Shown here: piece by piece, positions 24,091-31,857 of the stretch | How positions within the stretch are numbered: the first letter of the stretch is position 1 | Layout of the letters: the number at the start of each line of letters is the position of its first letter | From: an uncultured Duncaniella sp. | Lineage (GTDB): Bacteria; Bacteroidota; Bacteroidia; Bacteroidales; Muribaculaceae | DNA length: 64,000 nucleotides | NCBI GenBank assembly: GCA_910578615.1 | Contig: CAJTRI010000001.1 | Span: 1 to 64,000, forward strand | Direction of reading: 5' to 3' | The notes under the pieces: generated by a model | What the model was told of the DNA's origin: nothing | Seen by the model: only the letters and a program-made list of their open reading frames with translations | Databases searched by the model: none | Made by a program: the position numbers and the translations under genes

Positions 24091-25362
24091 TTAATGACAT
24101 GAAACAGCCTTCTCGTCACGGGCAGCCCGGAAAGCGTCAAACGTCGAGAAGACATCCATCATCGCCACCACCGAATTGTAGGCCTGACTGTCATAGAGCG
24201 AGGCCGATACATTGCCGGACGGGGCATGTCCCTGCAACGCGGATGAGACCCCCGAGATCTGCTGGAATAGACGAAGCTCTATGTCAAGCAATGCCGATGC
24301 CCCCTCGCTCCTACCCGCCGATGAGACTTCCGTCGGGAGTCGTGCCGCACGCGGATTGACAGGGATGACAGCCGCCGGAAGCCCCCACATGGACGCCGCC
24401 TCCTCAACGGAGACCCCCGGCGGACAGGCATCCGTAGGAAACAGCAACGCCCCCTTGGCACTATGGGCCAGAATGTGGTCGATAGTGGTGATAAGCCTGT
24501 TGATATGGGTCTGCTGGTCTATCACATCCTCTATGAACGGATGTACCTCACCGTCAGTAAGAGGATAGAATTTCACTACGAACGGATGGGAGCCGTGGGC
24601 AAACGGCGAACGGGTCTCGTCTATGACCGTACCGTCAGGCGCATAGACACGGCAATACCAGCACGTCCCACGATGCCTGACATGTTCGAAGCTCCAGACC
24701 TCTATGACCCGGCAGAGGGCCGGATCGGAGGTGGCGTCCCAGCTGACGGCATCAGAGTCTGGCTCTATGGAGGCGAGTGAGCACTCGGGCCGCATGGACG
24801 AGACTCGGGCAAAGAGTTCGGCAAGCTCCCTCGCCCTACGCTGGGAGTTGTGGGAATAGCGCATTCGTATCTCCTGAGGCGACATGTCATGCAGCATACC
24901 CACAAGCCTGATGTCCCTCCCTCGCGGGTCAAGAAACCTGTTGCAGAAGAAGTGGGAGGGATTTACATTGTCAACCCACACCTGCTGTCCCTCAAACCTG
25001 TTCTCATAGACAACGCGCTGTATCGCGCAACCCGAAATCAGAAACTCTTCGAGAGCACGCGCGTCAAGTTCGTCAAGGGCATTGAGTCGGCGTATCTCTC
25101 CGACAGCCTGAGACATCTCTTCCGATGATATATTGTAGCGGAACCGTCCCACGACACTCTTGACGAGAGAGCGCAACAGATTATTAGTGATTGGACGGCG
25201 TCCGGCCCGGCGCGCCACCTCCCCCTCCGTGACGACAGACCCGTCAGCGGCAACAGCCGGGTCGTCCCACTGACGCCCGTAGGTAAAGTGTTTCAGGCGC
25301 GTGCGCATGGCCCGCAGAGGGGCCATCCTAAGCCATGAGTTTTTAGCATAATCGTAGGTCAT
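24091..25362 (-). CDS. Phage portal-like protein (P22/SPP1 type fold)
   Basis: 423 residues. The pattern is that of a P22-type portal: ITNNLLRSLVKSVVGRFRY (entry helix), an ALEEFLISGCAIQRVVYE segment, WVDNVNPSHFFCNRF, then EVWSFEHVRHRG, HPFVVKFYPLTDGEVHPFIED with IDQQTHINRLITTIDHIL, and a late region with SGVSSALQGHAPSGNVSASLYDSQAYNSVVAMMDVF (split here only by motif). These match the stem and wing parts of portals, which form the dodecameric DNA gate of tailed phages. It ends shortly after that stem helix, so the C-terminal crown is missing. No terminase, capsid, protease, tail or integrase gene is near. A phage remnant or a domesticated gene; the family call is by pattern, not search. Confidence 0.7.
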   Translation of the reverse strand: MTYDYAKNSWLRMAPLRAMRTRLKHFTYGRQWDDPAVAADGSVVTEGEVARRAGRRPITNNLLRSLVKSVVGRFRYNISSEEMSQAVGEIRRLNALDELDARALEEFLISGCAIQRVVYENRFEGQQVWVDNVNPSHFFCNRFLDPRGRDIRLVGMLHDMSPQEIRMRYSHNSQRRARELAELFARVSSMRPECSLASIEPDSDAVSWDATSDPALCRVIEVWSFEHVRHRGTCWYCRVYAPDGTVIDETRSPFAHGSHPFVVKFYPLTDGEVHPFIEDVIDQQTHINRLITTIDHILAHSAKGALLFPTDACPPGVSVEEAASMWGLPAAVIPVNPRAARLPTEVSSAGRSEGASALLDIELRLFQQISGVSSALQGHAPSGNVSASLYDSQAYNSVVAMMDVFSTFDAFRAARDEKAVSCH

Positions 25363-25427
25363 GATAAAGAGTAAGCAAAATAAACCAGATTTTTTTGAAT
25401 TTATGACAATATGGACACCGAAAGGGT

Positions 25428-25964
25428 CTATCCGTCTTCCTCACTCCCGAGAGCCGATGAATCGAAGGAAAACATATCCTCGTGGAACTCCACCACGCGG
25501 AGTGACAGCAACGAGTCACGGCCCGGATCATACGGATAGAGGGCCAGAGTCTTGGCAACAGGATCGAAGACTGCGACGGGAGACTCCGCAGAGGCCCGTG
25601 TGAAGGGATGGATCTGGCGCAGGGCCAAGGGAGAAGACGGATTGTCAACCACCCGGGCAGAGCAATACCAGGAAGAAAGACGCACATCGGCCACTCTGAC
25701 CACGGCAGGCCCGAGAGATATGCGCGTATCCGCGCTACCGTGCCGTGGCAGAACCACACTCCCGGCTTTCTGGACAGAGACAAGATGACGGAGAGGCCCC
25801 GAGGCAAGAAGGCGTCCATACCATTCATCCATCTCGGCAGACAGTACGGCATCAAGATCTATGCCGTCAGTGCGGCCCGACACCACACCTACGGCGGGAA
25901 TATCATAACCACGGTGAAGACGCCACCGTGCAAGCATTTCGGAACGTGTGAGACTGAGTTTCAT
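25428..25964 (-). CDS. Uncharacterised first gene of the portal cassette
   Basis: 178 residues, likely beta-rich, without signal peptide. Recognisable stretches: RSEMLARWRLHRGYDIP at the start, AEMDEWYGRLLASGP, and ALYPYDPGRDSLLSLRVVEFHEDMF near the end. In phages the gene beside the portal often encodes a head-completion or connector protein; that is only a positional guess. It heads the leftward cassette, with TAACTTTG (26003-25996) 32 bases before the start codon, and the portal-like gene follows after 65 bases. Confidence 0.6.
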   Translation of the reverse strand: MKLSLTRSEMLARWRLHRGYDIPAVGVVSGRTDGIDLDAVLSAEMDEWYGRLLASGPLRHLVSVQKAGSVVLPRHGSADTRISLGPAVVRVADVRLSSWYCSARVVDNPSSPLALRQIHPFTRASAESPVAVFDPVAKTLALYPYDPGRDSLLSLRVVEFHEDMFSFDSSALGSEEDG

Positions 25965-25995
25965 TTCAACAGTATAATTTCTGAGGTTTATGATG

Positions 25996-26003
25996 CAAAG
26001 TTA
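25996..26003 (-). promoter_or_regulatory. Promoter of the portal cassette
   Basis: TAACTTTG on the minus strand, in the divergent gap shared with bioB. A good match shows the cassette is wired to host-type promoters. Confidence 0.65.
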
Positions 26004-26045
26004 CAGCCGCCGTAACGCCGAAAGAATGCGATAATGCCGTGCGGT

Positions 26046-26078
26046 TTTGGGAAAAGAATTTGAAAAAATGTAACTTTG
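26046..26078 (+). promoter_or_regulatory. bioB promoter
   Basis: TTTG at 26046-26049, a 21-base spacer and TAACTTTG at 26071-26078. Only seven bases separate the box from the ATG, so the mRNA is probably leaderless or nearly so. Confidence 0.7.
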
Positions 26079-26085
26079 CATTCTC

Positions 26086-27051
26086 ATGAATATATCAGAA
26101 CTGAAAGAAAAAGTCCTTTCCGGCGGTGAGATCACCCCGGAGGAAGCCACATGGCTTGCCGACGAGGCAGCCTGCCCGCTGGACGAGCTGCTTGAAGCCT
26201 CAGCGGAGATCACACGCCGGTTCGGAAACCGCAAGTTCGATTCCTGCTCTATCATCAACGCCCGCTCCGGCCTCTGTCCAGAAGACTGCAAATGGTGTGC
26301 GCAGTCAGTCCGCTACGCCACCGGCGCCGAGGTATATCCGCTTGTGGACAGACAGACGTGTATGGACGTCGGAGAGGCCAACCGGCAGGCCGGAATAGGG
26401 AGGTTCTCGCTGGTAACGAGCGGACGCTCAGTCAGCGGCAAGACCCTTGATACCATATGCGGATATTTCAGCGAGCTGCATTCTCGCGGAGGGATGGGAT
26501 TGTGTGCCTCTCTCGGACTGATGACACCCGAAGGGCTCCGACGCCTGCGCGAGGCGGGGGTGGAACGCTATCACTGCAATCTTGAAACTGCCCCGTCCCA
26601 CTTCCCCACCCTGTGCACCACACATACCATGGCCCAAAAGATAGCCACGATACGTGCCGCACGCGAAGCCGGCATGGAGATATGCTCGGGAGGCATCATC
26701 GGGATGGGCGAGACTATGGAACAAAGAGTGGAGTTCGCTCTATTCCTACGAGAGATAAACCCGTCCAGCATCCCGCTTAACGTGCTCCAACCTATCGAGG
26801 GGACGCCGCTTGCCGGCACTCCCCCGCTCTCAGACAGCGAGATACTACGCACAATGGCCATCTTCCGCTTCGTTCATCCCCGCGCCGTCCTGCGTTTTGC
26901 CGGAGGACGGGCACGTATATCACCCCGGACGCAGCTCCGTGCCCTTGAAGCCGCCGTCAACGGCGCCATAATGGGCGACCTGCTCACCACCATAGGTTCA
27001 GGAATAGAGGACGACCGGCATATGATAAAGGAGGCGGGATATGAATTCTGA
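26086..27051 (+). CDS. bioB: Biotin synthase
   Basis: 321 residues, radical SAM enzyme inserting sulfur into dethiobiotin. The SAM cluster motif CPEDCKWCAQS follows SIINARSGL; the later IPLNVLQPIEGTPL and RFAGGRARI segments match BioB (the last Arg ligates the 2Fe-2S cluster). Normal length. It overlaps the following E1-like gene by eleven bases. No bioA, bioD, bioF or BirA is adjacent, which is unusual because BioB is commonly within a bio operon. Confidence 0.96.
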   Translation: MNISELKEKVLSGGEITPEEATWLADEAACPLDELLEASAEITRRFGNRKFDSCSIINARSGLCPEDCKWCAQSVRYATGAEVYPLVDRQTCMDVGEANRQAGIGRFSLVTSGRSVSGKTLDTICGYFSELHSRGGMGLCASLGLMTPEGLRRLREAGVERYHCNLETAPSHFPTLCTTHTMAQKIATIRAAREAGMEICSGGIIGMGETMEQRVEFALFLREINPSSIPLNVLQPIEGTPLAGTPPLSDSEILRTMAIFRFVHPRAVLRFAGGRARISPRTQLRALEAAVNGAIMGDLLTTIGSGIEDDRHMIKEAGYEF

Positions 27052-27745
27052 CAAGGACAGCCGCTACCGTGGGCATCTGAACCTGCGCGAGATAGGCCCT
27101 GACGGCCAGAAGAAGCTCGGCGAGGCCTCGGTTATCATTATCGGAGCCGGCGGACTCGGCTCCCCGGTGGCTCTCTACCTTGCCGCAGCCGGCATAGGAC
27201 GAATCTCCGTCCTCGACCCCGATACCGTGAGTCTGAGCAATCTGCAACGCCAGATAATCCACTCGACATCAGACCTCGGACGCCCCAAGACGCTCTCGGC
27301 AGGAGAGAAAATGACGGCCATAAATCCAGAGATAGCCATAGAGACGGTACAATCCCCGCTTGACAATGAAAACGCCCCGTCCTTGATTGCCGCACACGAC
27401 CTTGCGATAGACTGCACCGACAACCTCGCCACACGTCTGCTCATATCAGATACATGCGTAAGCCAGAAGAAACCCTACATATTCGGGGCGGTCAGACGCT
27501 TCGGAGGACAGGTGTTCACACATATTCCCGGGACAGCATCATATCGTGACATTTTTGACGACACACTCGCCGAAGACGACATCCCCTGCTCGGTCACAGG
27601 GGTTCTCAACACGGTGGTCGGAATCATAGGGACAATCCAGGCCACCGAGGCTGTCAAACTCTTGACAGGAGCCGGCAGTCTGCTCACCGACCGGCTGCTG
27701 GTCTTTGACGCACTCGCCATGAGATTTGACACATACAGCGTGTGA
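27041..27745 (+). CDS. E1-like adenylyltransferase (ThiF/MoeB/HesA family)
   Basis: 234 residues. ATP-binding core VIIIGAGGLGSPVALYLAAAGIG, catalytic SLSNLQRQIIH, DCTDNLATRLLI, and the end GIIGTIQATEAVKLL are all present, with Cys in DIPCSVTG in the crossover-loop position. The pair of CxxC motifs that binds structural zinc in MoeB and ThiF is absent (the place reads TASYRDIFDD). Family members activate the C-terminus of small sulfur carriers (ThiS, MoaD) with ATP. No carrier gene is nearby. Overlap with bioB suggests co-expression, so a role in sulfur supply to BioB is an attractive guess, no more. Confidence 0.85.
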   Translation: MNSDKDSRYRGHLNLREIGPDGQKKLGEASVIIIGAGGLGSPVALYLAAAGIGRISVLDPDTVSLSNLQRQIIHSTSDLGRPKTLSAGEKMTAINPEIAIETVQSPLDNENAPSLIAAHDLAIDCTDNLATRLLISDTCVSQKKPYIFGAVRRFGGQVFTHIPGTASYRDIFDDTLAEDDIPCSVTGVLNTVVGIIGTIQATEAVKLLTGAGSLLTDRLLVFDALAMRFDTYSV

Positions 27746-27828
27746 CACAGAGACTTACAAATTAGGGCCACGCCACCCGTTTAAGCTATTTTAACATGGG
27801 TCTACCCGCTCATCTCATTGATTTTGAG

Positions 27829-27836
27829 TAATTTTG
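27829..27836 (+). promoter_or_regulatory. Promoter -7 box for the methionine-synthase-like gene
   Basis: TAATTTTG, 37 bases before the ATG at 27874. Confidence 0.6.
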
Positions 27837-27873
27837 CAGCGCAGAAGTGAGAAGTCAACCCAAAGAACTTATC

Positions 27874-29001
27874 ATGAATTCCAAGAATCCACAGTCACCC
27901 CGCGTAGGAATCGTGGGCAGTTTCCTCCCTCCCGAGGAACTTGAAGAAGCCATAGAGCGCAAGAAGCGCGGCGAAATATCACCCGAAGAATTCGGCAGGA
28001 TAGAGGACCAAGTCATCGACCGCCTGATAGACCGCGAGATTGCCGAGGGCCTCACAATAGTAACCGACGGCGAGATGCGCCGCAAAGCCTGGGACCGCGA
28101 TTTCTGGGAAGGACTCGGCGGCATGGAACGCGAACGCATAGACACAGGCCACATATATCAGGACGAGCCGACACGCCACGACCTGATACATTTTACAGAC
28201 CGCGTGTCCTACAATCCCGGCCACCCGTTTTTCGACAAGTTCAGCCATCTTCTCCATCTCGCCGACGGTCGCGCGGAAGTGCGTCAGACAATGCCGTCAC
28301 CGGGCGAGCTGTATGCACGTACCCTCATCATCACAAACGGTGATCCCGGGCGAATCTACCCCGCTCCCGAGAACCTGATAGAGGATATAGCCGCCGCCTA
28401 TCGCGAGACAATCATGGAACTCTACCGACGCGGATGCCGCCACATCCAGTTTGACAGCTCCGTATGGGGACGTCTTAGTGACCCGGACTTCGAACGCAAG
28501 ACCCTTATGGGAGGCATAGACCCCGACGTCATAACCCGAGACCTCATAAAGGTGCTCAACCTCACCCTTTACGGCCGTCCTGCCGATCTCGAAGTAACAC
28601 TGAGTATAGCCGCCGACGAAACCCGCATTCCCCGCTGGAACGATGAGCGAGAGAAAACACGTCTGCGCGAGATGCTGTCAGAAGTCAATGCCGACTCCTT
28701 CCTGCTTCCGTTCGACATAAACAGCCCGGCCCAGCTCGAAATCCTCAACATGCTGCCCGAAGGCAAACGCGCCATTCTCGGACTTGTGGACGGCTCTATA
28801 CCGGGTCTTGAAAGCGTCAACGACATAGTGGGATGTGTCCGCGTGGCAATGCGCCATGTCCCCCTCAGCCTGATATCTCTCAGCCCCACGTGCGGGTTCA
28901 AAGTCAGAGACCGCGAACGACAGGGACTCAACTACGAGTCTCAATGGGCCAAGATAAACCTGCTCAAACAGGCGGCGGTGATTCTCAACAACGAGGCATA
29001 A
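27874..29001 (+). CDS. Methionine-synthase-II-like barrel protein with degraded zinc site
   Basis: 375 residues, related to the C-terminal catalytic barrel of cobalamin-independent methionine synthase (YxjG/YxjH type). Recognisable: TIVTDGEMRRKAW, QTMPSPGEL, HIQFDSSVWG, DINSPAQLEILNMLP, and ISLSPTCGFKVRD, whose Cys340 is the last zinc ligand. The family's other ligands, normally an H-x-C near residue 245, are replaced by LSIAADE. The reaction is therefore unlikely to be the standard methyl transfer; it may be a different sulfur or pterin enzyme or a non-catalytic homologue. ATG 27874 is supported by the promoter. Confidence 0.8.
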   Translation: MNSKNPQSPRVGIVGSFLPPEELEEAIERKKRGEISPEEFGRIEDQVIDRLIDREIAEGLTIVTDGEMRRKAWDRDFWEGLGGMERERIDTGHIYQDEPTRHDLIHFTDRVSYNPGHPFFDKFSHLLHLADGRAEVRQTMPSPGELYARTLIITNGDPGRIYPAPENLIEDIAAAYRETIMELYRRGCRHIQFDSSVWGRLSDPDFERKTLMGGIDPDVITRDLIKVLNLTLYGRPADLEVTLSIAADETRIPRWNDEREKTRLREMLSEVNADSFLLPFDINSPAQLEILNMLPEGKRAILGLVDGSIPGLESVNDIVGCVRVAMRHVPLSLISLSPTCGFKVRDRERQGLNYESQWAKINLLKQAAVILNNEA

Positions 29002-29024
29002 GAGAAATCTCAAAACACATATTA

Positions 29025-29049
29025 AAAAAGCGCCTTTATGGCGCTTTTT
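29025..29049 (+). terminator. Terminator after the methionine-synthase-like gene
   Basis: AAAAAGCGCC-TTTAT-GGCGCTTTTT, a ten-bp perfect stem with T tract. Its T tract lies three bases upstream of the next gene's -7 box. Confidence 0.88.
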
Positions 29050-29052
29050 CCG

Positions 29053-29060
29053 TATCTTTG
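29053..29060 (+). promoter_or_regulatory. Promoter -7 box for the NusG paralogue
   Basis: TATCTTTG, only four bases from the ATG at 29065, implying a leaderless transcript. Confidence 0.6.
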
Positions 29061-29064
29061 CAAC

Positions 29065-29610
29065 ATGTCTGACTCATCTGCCACCGCCAACTGGTATGCC
29101 TTGAAGGTGTTTTACAACAAGGTATTCGACATGCGCGACTTTCTCGAACGACGCGGTCTGACAGCCTATATCCCTCTCATGGATGTCATTGTGGAGCGTA
29201 ACGGGGTCAGACGCAAGGTGGAACGTCCGCTTATCAATTCCCTGATGTTTTTCAGAGCCACTTCCGAACAGGCTGCCGCCCTGGTACCCGAGATAGAGGG
29301 ACGCGCCATGGTATACAGCCGCCGCAGCGAACGCGGCCTCGTCCCCGCCGCCATTCCGGCCACCGAGATGGATATCTTCATGCTCGTCACATCACGTGGC
29401 GAGAACGGGGTGGAATATATAGGGGATGACTCTCCGCGCTACCATGCAGGAGACCTGGTCAGCGTCATAGACGGGCCGTTCAAAGGCTCTGTGGGGCGTA
29501 TCATACGCATCAAGAACAACCAGCGCCTCGTGGTCACCATCAACGGGCTCTGCGCCGTGGCCACAAGCTATATCCCGCGCGCATTCATCAGAAAGATCGG
29601 AGAGCAATAA
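29065..29610 (+). CDS. NusG-like antiterminator (UpxY type), stand-alone
   Basis: 181 residues: an NGN domain (WYALKVFYNKVFDMRDFLERRGL to PLINSLMFFRATSEQ) and a C-terminal KOW-like region (FKGSVGRIIRIKNNQRLVV). This is a specialised NusG paralogue, like the UpxY proteins that let RNA polymerase read through long capsule operons in Bacteroides. Unlike those, it is not followed by glycan genes: the next gene lies on the other strand and a hairpin follows its stop. It is probably a trans-acting factor for a surface-glycan operon elsewhere. ATG 29065 is used; a start 27 bases earlier would precede the promoter. Confidence 0.85.
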   Translation: MSDSSATANWYALKVFYNKVFDMRDFLERRGLTAYIPLMDVIVERNGVRRKVERPLINSLMFFRATSEQAAALVPEIEGRAMVYSRRSERGLVPAAIPATEMDIFMLVTSRGENGVEYIGDDSPRYHAGDLVSVIDGPFKGSVGRIIRIKNNQRLVVTINGLCAVATSYIPRAFIRKIGEQ

Positions 29611-29615
29611 AAAAC

Positions 29616-29669
29616 CGAAAGTGTTCGGACTCACGGCAATCCATAAGCCGCCATGTCAAAACACTTTCG
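29616..29669. terminator. Hairpin between NusG paralogue and SIMPL gene
   Basis: CGAAAGTGTT/AACACTTTCG (29616-29625, 29660-29669), a ten-bp perfect stem with a 34-nt loop between convergent genes. Confidence 0.5.
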
Positions 29670-29699
29670 TGAAAAATATCCGTAAGGAAGAGATGGTGG

Positions 29700-30395
29700 T
29701 CAGTCTTCCAGATAATATACTATCGTGGACACCACGCGCACCTTCTTGATGAACGGGGTGGAGGAATCACTGTCCTCAATAGAAAACTGCCCCTGTGTGG
29801 CGGTCTTTATCTTTCCAAGGTTGCTCTCTGAATCAGCAGCAAACTGCGATGCGGCGGCGCGGGCGTTCTTGGTGGCCTCGGCTATCATCTCGGGCTTTAT
29901 GGAGTTGAGCTGGGTGTACTGGTAGTTTATGTATGAATTGGAGAAAGGCACTCCCTGTTTGAGCAGTTCTGCCTGACGGTTGAGCAGTTCGCGAACCTTG
30001 TCTACCTTGGATGTGGTGACTGTAACCGTGCAATTTACCGAATAATTATAGGCAAACGAGTCCGAACGATAGCGGTTGGACGCCGCGTCATACGTGTCCG
30101 GGGGATTCACGGAAATCTCATCGGACGAAATGCCGTTGGAGGTCAGAAACTTGACAATGATGTCATTGTTACGGCTCACCTTGTCATAGACCGCCTGCAA
30201 GTCATTGCCTGCAAGTGAATAGGTGATGGGCCATGTGACAAGGTTGGCCTCCACCTCTCTCTCGGCCAGACCGCGGACTGTCACCTCGCGGTCACGATAA
30301 GCTATATTGTCTATCCCCGACTTGATGGTAAGACCGAGGGCGAGCAGTCCGAGCGCCACGAGCAGCGCGGGAACGAAACGGGAAGCATTGTTCAT
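29700..30395 (-). CDS. SIMPL domain (DUF541) protein, membrane-anchored
   Basis: 231 residues. One N-terminal hydrophobic segment (FVPALLVALGLLALGLTIKSG) that may serve as a signal anchor, then the SIMPL domain: VTVRGLAEREVEANLVTWPITYS, SNGISSDEISVNPP, AYNYSVNCTVTV, and the C-terminal ARAAASQFAADSESNLG. The fold is found in periplasmic or surface proteins of unknown or signalling-related function. Transcribed alone, leftward, from an AT-rich gap without a clear box. Function unknown. Confidence 0.88.
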   Translation of the reverse strand: MNNASRFVPALLVALGLLALGLTIKSGIDNIAYRDREVTVRGLAEREVEANLVTWPITYSLAGNDLQAVYDKVSRNNDIIVKFLTSNGISSDEISVNPPDTYDAASNRYRSDSFAYNYSVNCTVTVTTSKVDKVRELLNRQAELLKQGVPFSNSYINYQYTQLNSIKPEMIAEATKNARAAASQFAADSESNLGKIKTATQGQFSIEDSDSSTPFIKKVRVVSTIVYYLED

Positions 30396-30492
30396 GTTTT
30401 TAGTCTGCGTTTTAGTTGGTTAGTGAGTTTCCTTATATCTAAGGTAACAACATTTTTTAGCATTTATTGTTTCCCGAATGATGAAAAGTTCC

Positions 30493-30500
30493 TAACTTTG
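30493..30500 (+). promoter_or_regulatory. Promoter -7 box for the DegT aminotransferase
   Basis: TAACTTTG followed by a hairpin leader before the start codon at 30565. Confidence 0.65.
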
Positions 30501-30506
30501 TAAACA

Positions 30507-30544
30507 GACGAGGCTGTCTCATATCTTCCAAAGACAGCCTCGTC
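30507..30544 (+). repeat. Perfect 13-bp hairpin at the mRNA 5' end
   Basis: GACGAGGCTGTCT (30507-30519) and AGACAGCCTCGTC (30532-30544) with a 12-nt loop, right where transcription should begin. No T tract follows, so it is not a terminator; more likely an mRNA-stability or regulatory element. Confidence 0.6.
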
Positions 30545-30564
30545 AGGAAAAACGCATACACACC

Positions 30565-31722
30565 ATGACGAATAAAAAGATATTACTCTGCCTCGCCCAT
30601 ATGAGCGGCAACGAGCAACGATTCATAGCCGAAGCTTTTGCCGGAAACTGGGTTGTCCCGCTGGGGCCTGACGTAGACGCCTTTGAACAAGAACTCGGCA
30701 CCTTCCTGTCCGACGGAGACCCCGCGCTGTCCGGCATACGCGTTGCCGCAGTCTCATCCGGCACCGCCGCCATCCATCTGGGACTGATCCTTCTGGGTGT
30801 CACCAAAGGGGACGAGGTAATCTGCCAGAGCTTCACATTCTCGGCCTCGGCAAATCCTGTGACCTATCAGGGAGCCACCCCGGTATTTGTCGATTCGGAG
30901 CCGGAGACATGGAATATGGATCCCACACTCCTTGACCGCGCCATATCAGACCGCGTCACCAAGACCGGGCGCACGCCGCGCGCCATAATAGTAGTCCATC
31001 TTTACGGTATGCCGGCCAAGATGGATGAGATAAACGCCGTGGCTCAAAAATGGGGCATCCCGGTTCTCGAAGACGCGGCCGAAGCACTCGGCTCGACCTA
31101 TCGCGGACGCCGGTGCGGCACCCTCGGCCACTTCGGCGCCCTCAGCTTCAACGGCAACAAGATGATAACCACCTCTGGGGGGGGCGCGCTCGTCTGCCCT
31201 GACGAGAAGTCTCAACGCCGAGCCATATTCTTTGCCACACAGGCCCGGGAATCCTTCCCCTACTACCATCATCTCCACGTGGGCTACAACTACCGCCTCA
31301 GCAATATCTCAGCAGCGATAGGCCGGGGACAGATGACAATCCTCGAAGACCATATAGCCCACCACCGCGCTCTCGCGGCCCTCTATGCCGAACTTCTCGC
31401 CGATGTGGACGGAATAGACTACCACGGCAATCCCTCCCCCGAGACCGACTCCAACTTCTGGCTGTCCACCATAACAGTGGATCCGGCTGTCACGGGCCTG
31501 ACAGCCGACAGACTGAGACTGCATTTCGAAGGTCTCGGCATAGAGACGAGGCTCCTCTGGAAACCCATGCACATGCAGCCTGTCTTCGCGTCATGTCCCG
31601 CATATACCAACGGCGTAAGCACCCACCTCTTCGAGAGAGGTTTGTGCCTGCCCTCCGGCCCGTGGGTCACCACAGACGATGTGAGAATGATTGTCAGCGA
31701 AATTAAAAGACTAATAAGTTAA
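30565..31722 (+). CDS. DegT/DnrJ/EryC1/StrS family sugar aminotransferase
   Basis: 385 residues, PLP-dependent. Motifs include SSGTAAIHLGLILLG, EDAAEALGSTYRG, and the PLP-binding lysine in SFNGNKMITTSGGG. The family transfers an amino group to a keto sugar on a nucleotide carrier (for example in bacillosamine or perosamine pathways) for surface glycans. The AHMSGNEQRFI N-terminus is like PglE/PseC-type enzymes. There is no sugar dehydratase or acetyltransferase beside it, so the substrate is unknown. It stands alone upstream of the rimP operon. Confidence 0.9.
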   Translation: MTNKKILLCLAHMSGNEQRFIAEAFAGNWVVPLGPDVDAFEQELGTFLSDGDPALSGIRVAAVSSGTAAIHLGLILLGVTKGDEVICQSFTFSASANPVTYQGATPVFVDSEPETWNMDPTLLDRAISDRVTKTGRTPRAIIVVHLYGMPAKMDEINAVAQKWGIPVLEDAAEALGSTYRGRRCGTLGHFGALSFNGNKMITTSGGGALVCPDEKSQRRAIFFATQARESFPYYHHLHVGYNYRLSNISAAIGRGQMTILEDHIAHHRALAALYAELLADVDGIDYHGNPSPETDSNFWLSTITVDPAVTGLTADRLRLHFEGLGIETRLLWKPMHMQPVFASCPAYTNGVSTHLFERGLCLPSGPWVTTDDVRMIVSEIKRLIS

Positions 31723-31792
31723 TATTTATTAAATAATATTAATACAAGGTCTTTTATCCACATAATAATACACTTATACAATATAATTTTCG

Positions 31793-31800
31793 TAACTTTG
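31793..31800 (+). promoter_or_regulatory. Promoter of the rimP-nusA-infB operon
   Basis: TAACTTTG, 57 bases before the rimP start. Confidence 0.7.
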
Positions 31801-31815
31801 CGTTCGAAAAGTCAC

Positions 31816-31838
31816 GGAGGAGGCACGATGCCTCCTCC
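31816..31838 (+). promoter_or_regulatory. Leader hairpin of rimP-nusA-infB
   Basis: GGAGGAGGC-ACGAT-GCCTCCTCC, nine GC-rich pairs followed by AATTTTATT. It lies in the leader and resembles an attenuator; NusA in this operon controls pausing and termination, so autoregulation is plausible. Confidence 0.5.
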
Positions 31839-31857
31839 AATTTTATTGTATATACCT

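Noticed and set aside
22960..26070. Prophage attachment sites around the portal cassette
   Set aside because: I searched by eye for direct repeats or a tRNA at either edge and found none.
30420..30565. Invertible promoter ahead of the aminotransferase
   Set aside because: The inverted repeat has a 12-base loop after the promoter box rather than flanking it, so it cannot be a recombinase-flipped promoter.
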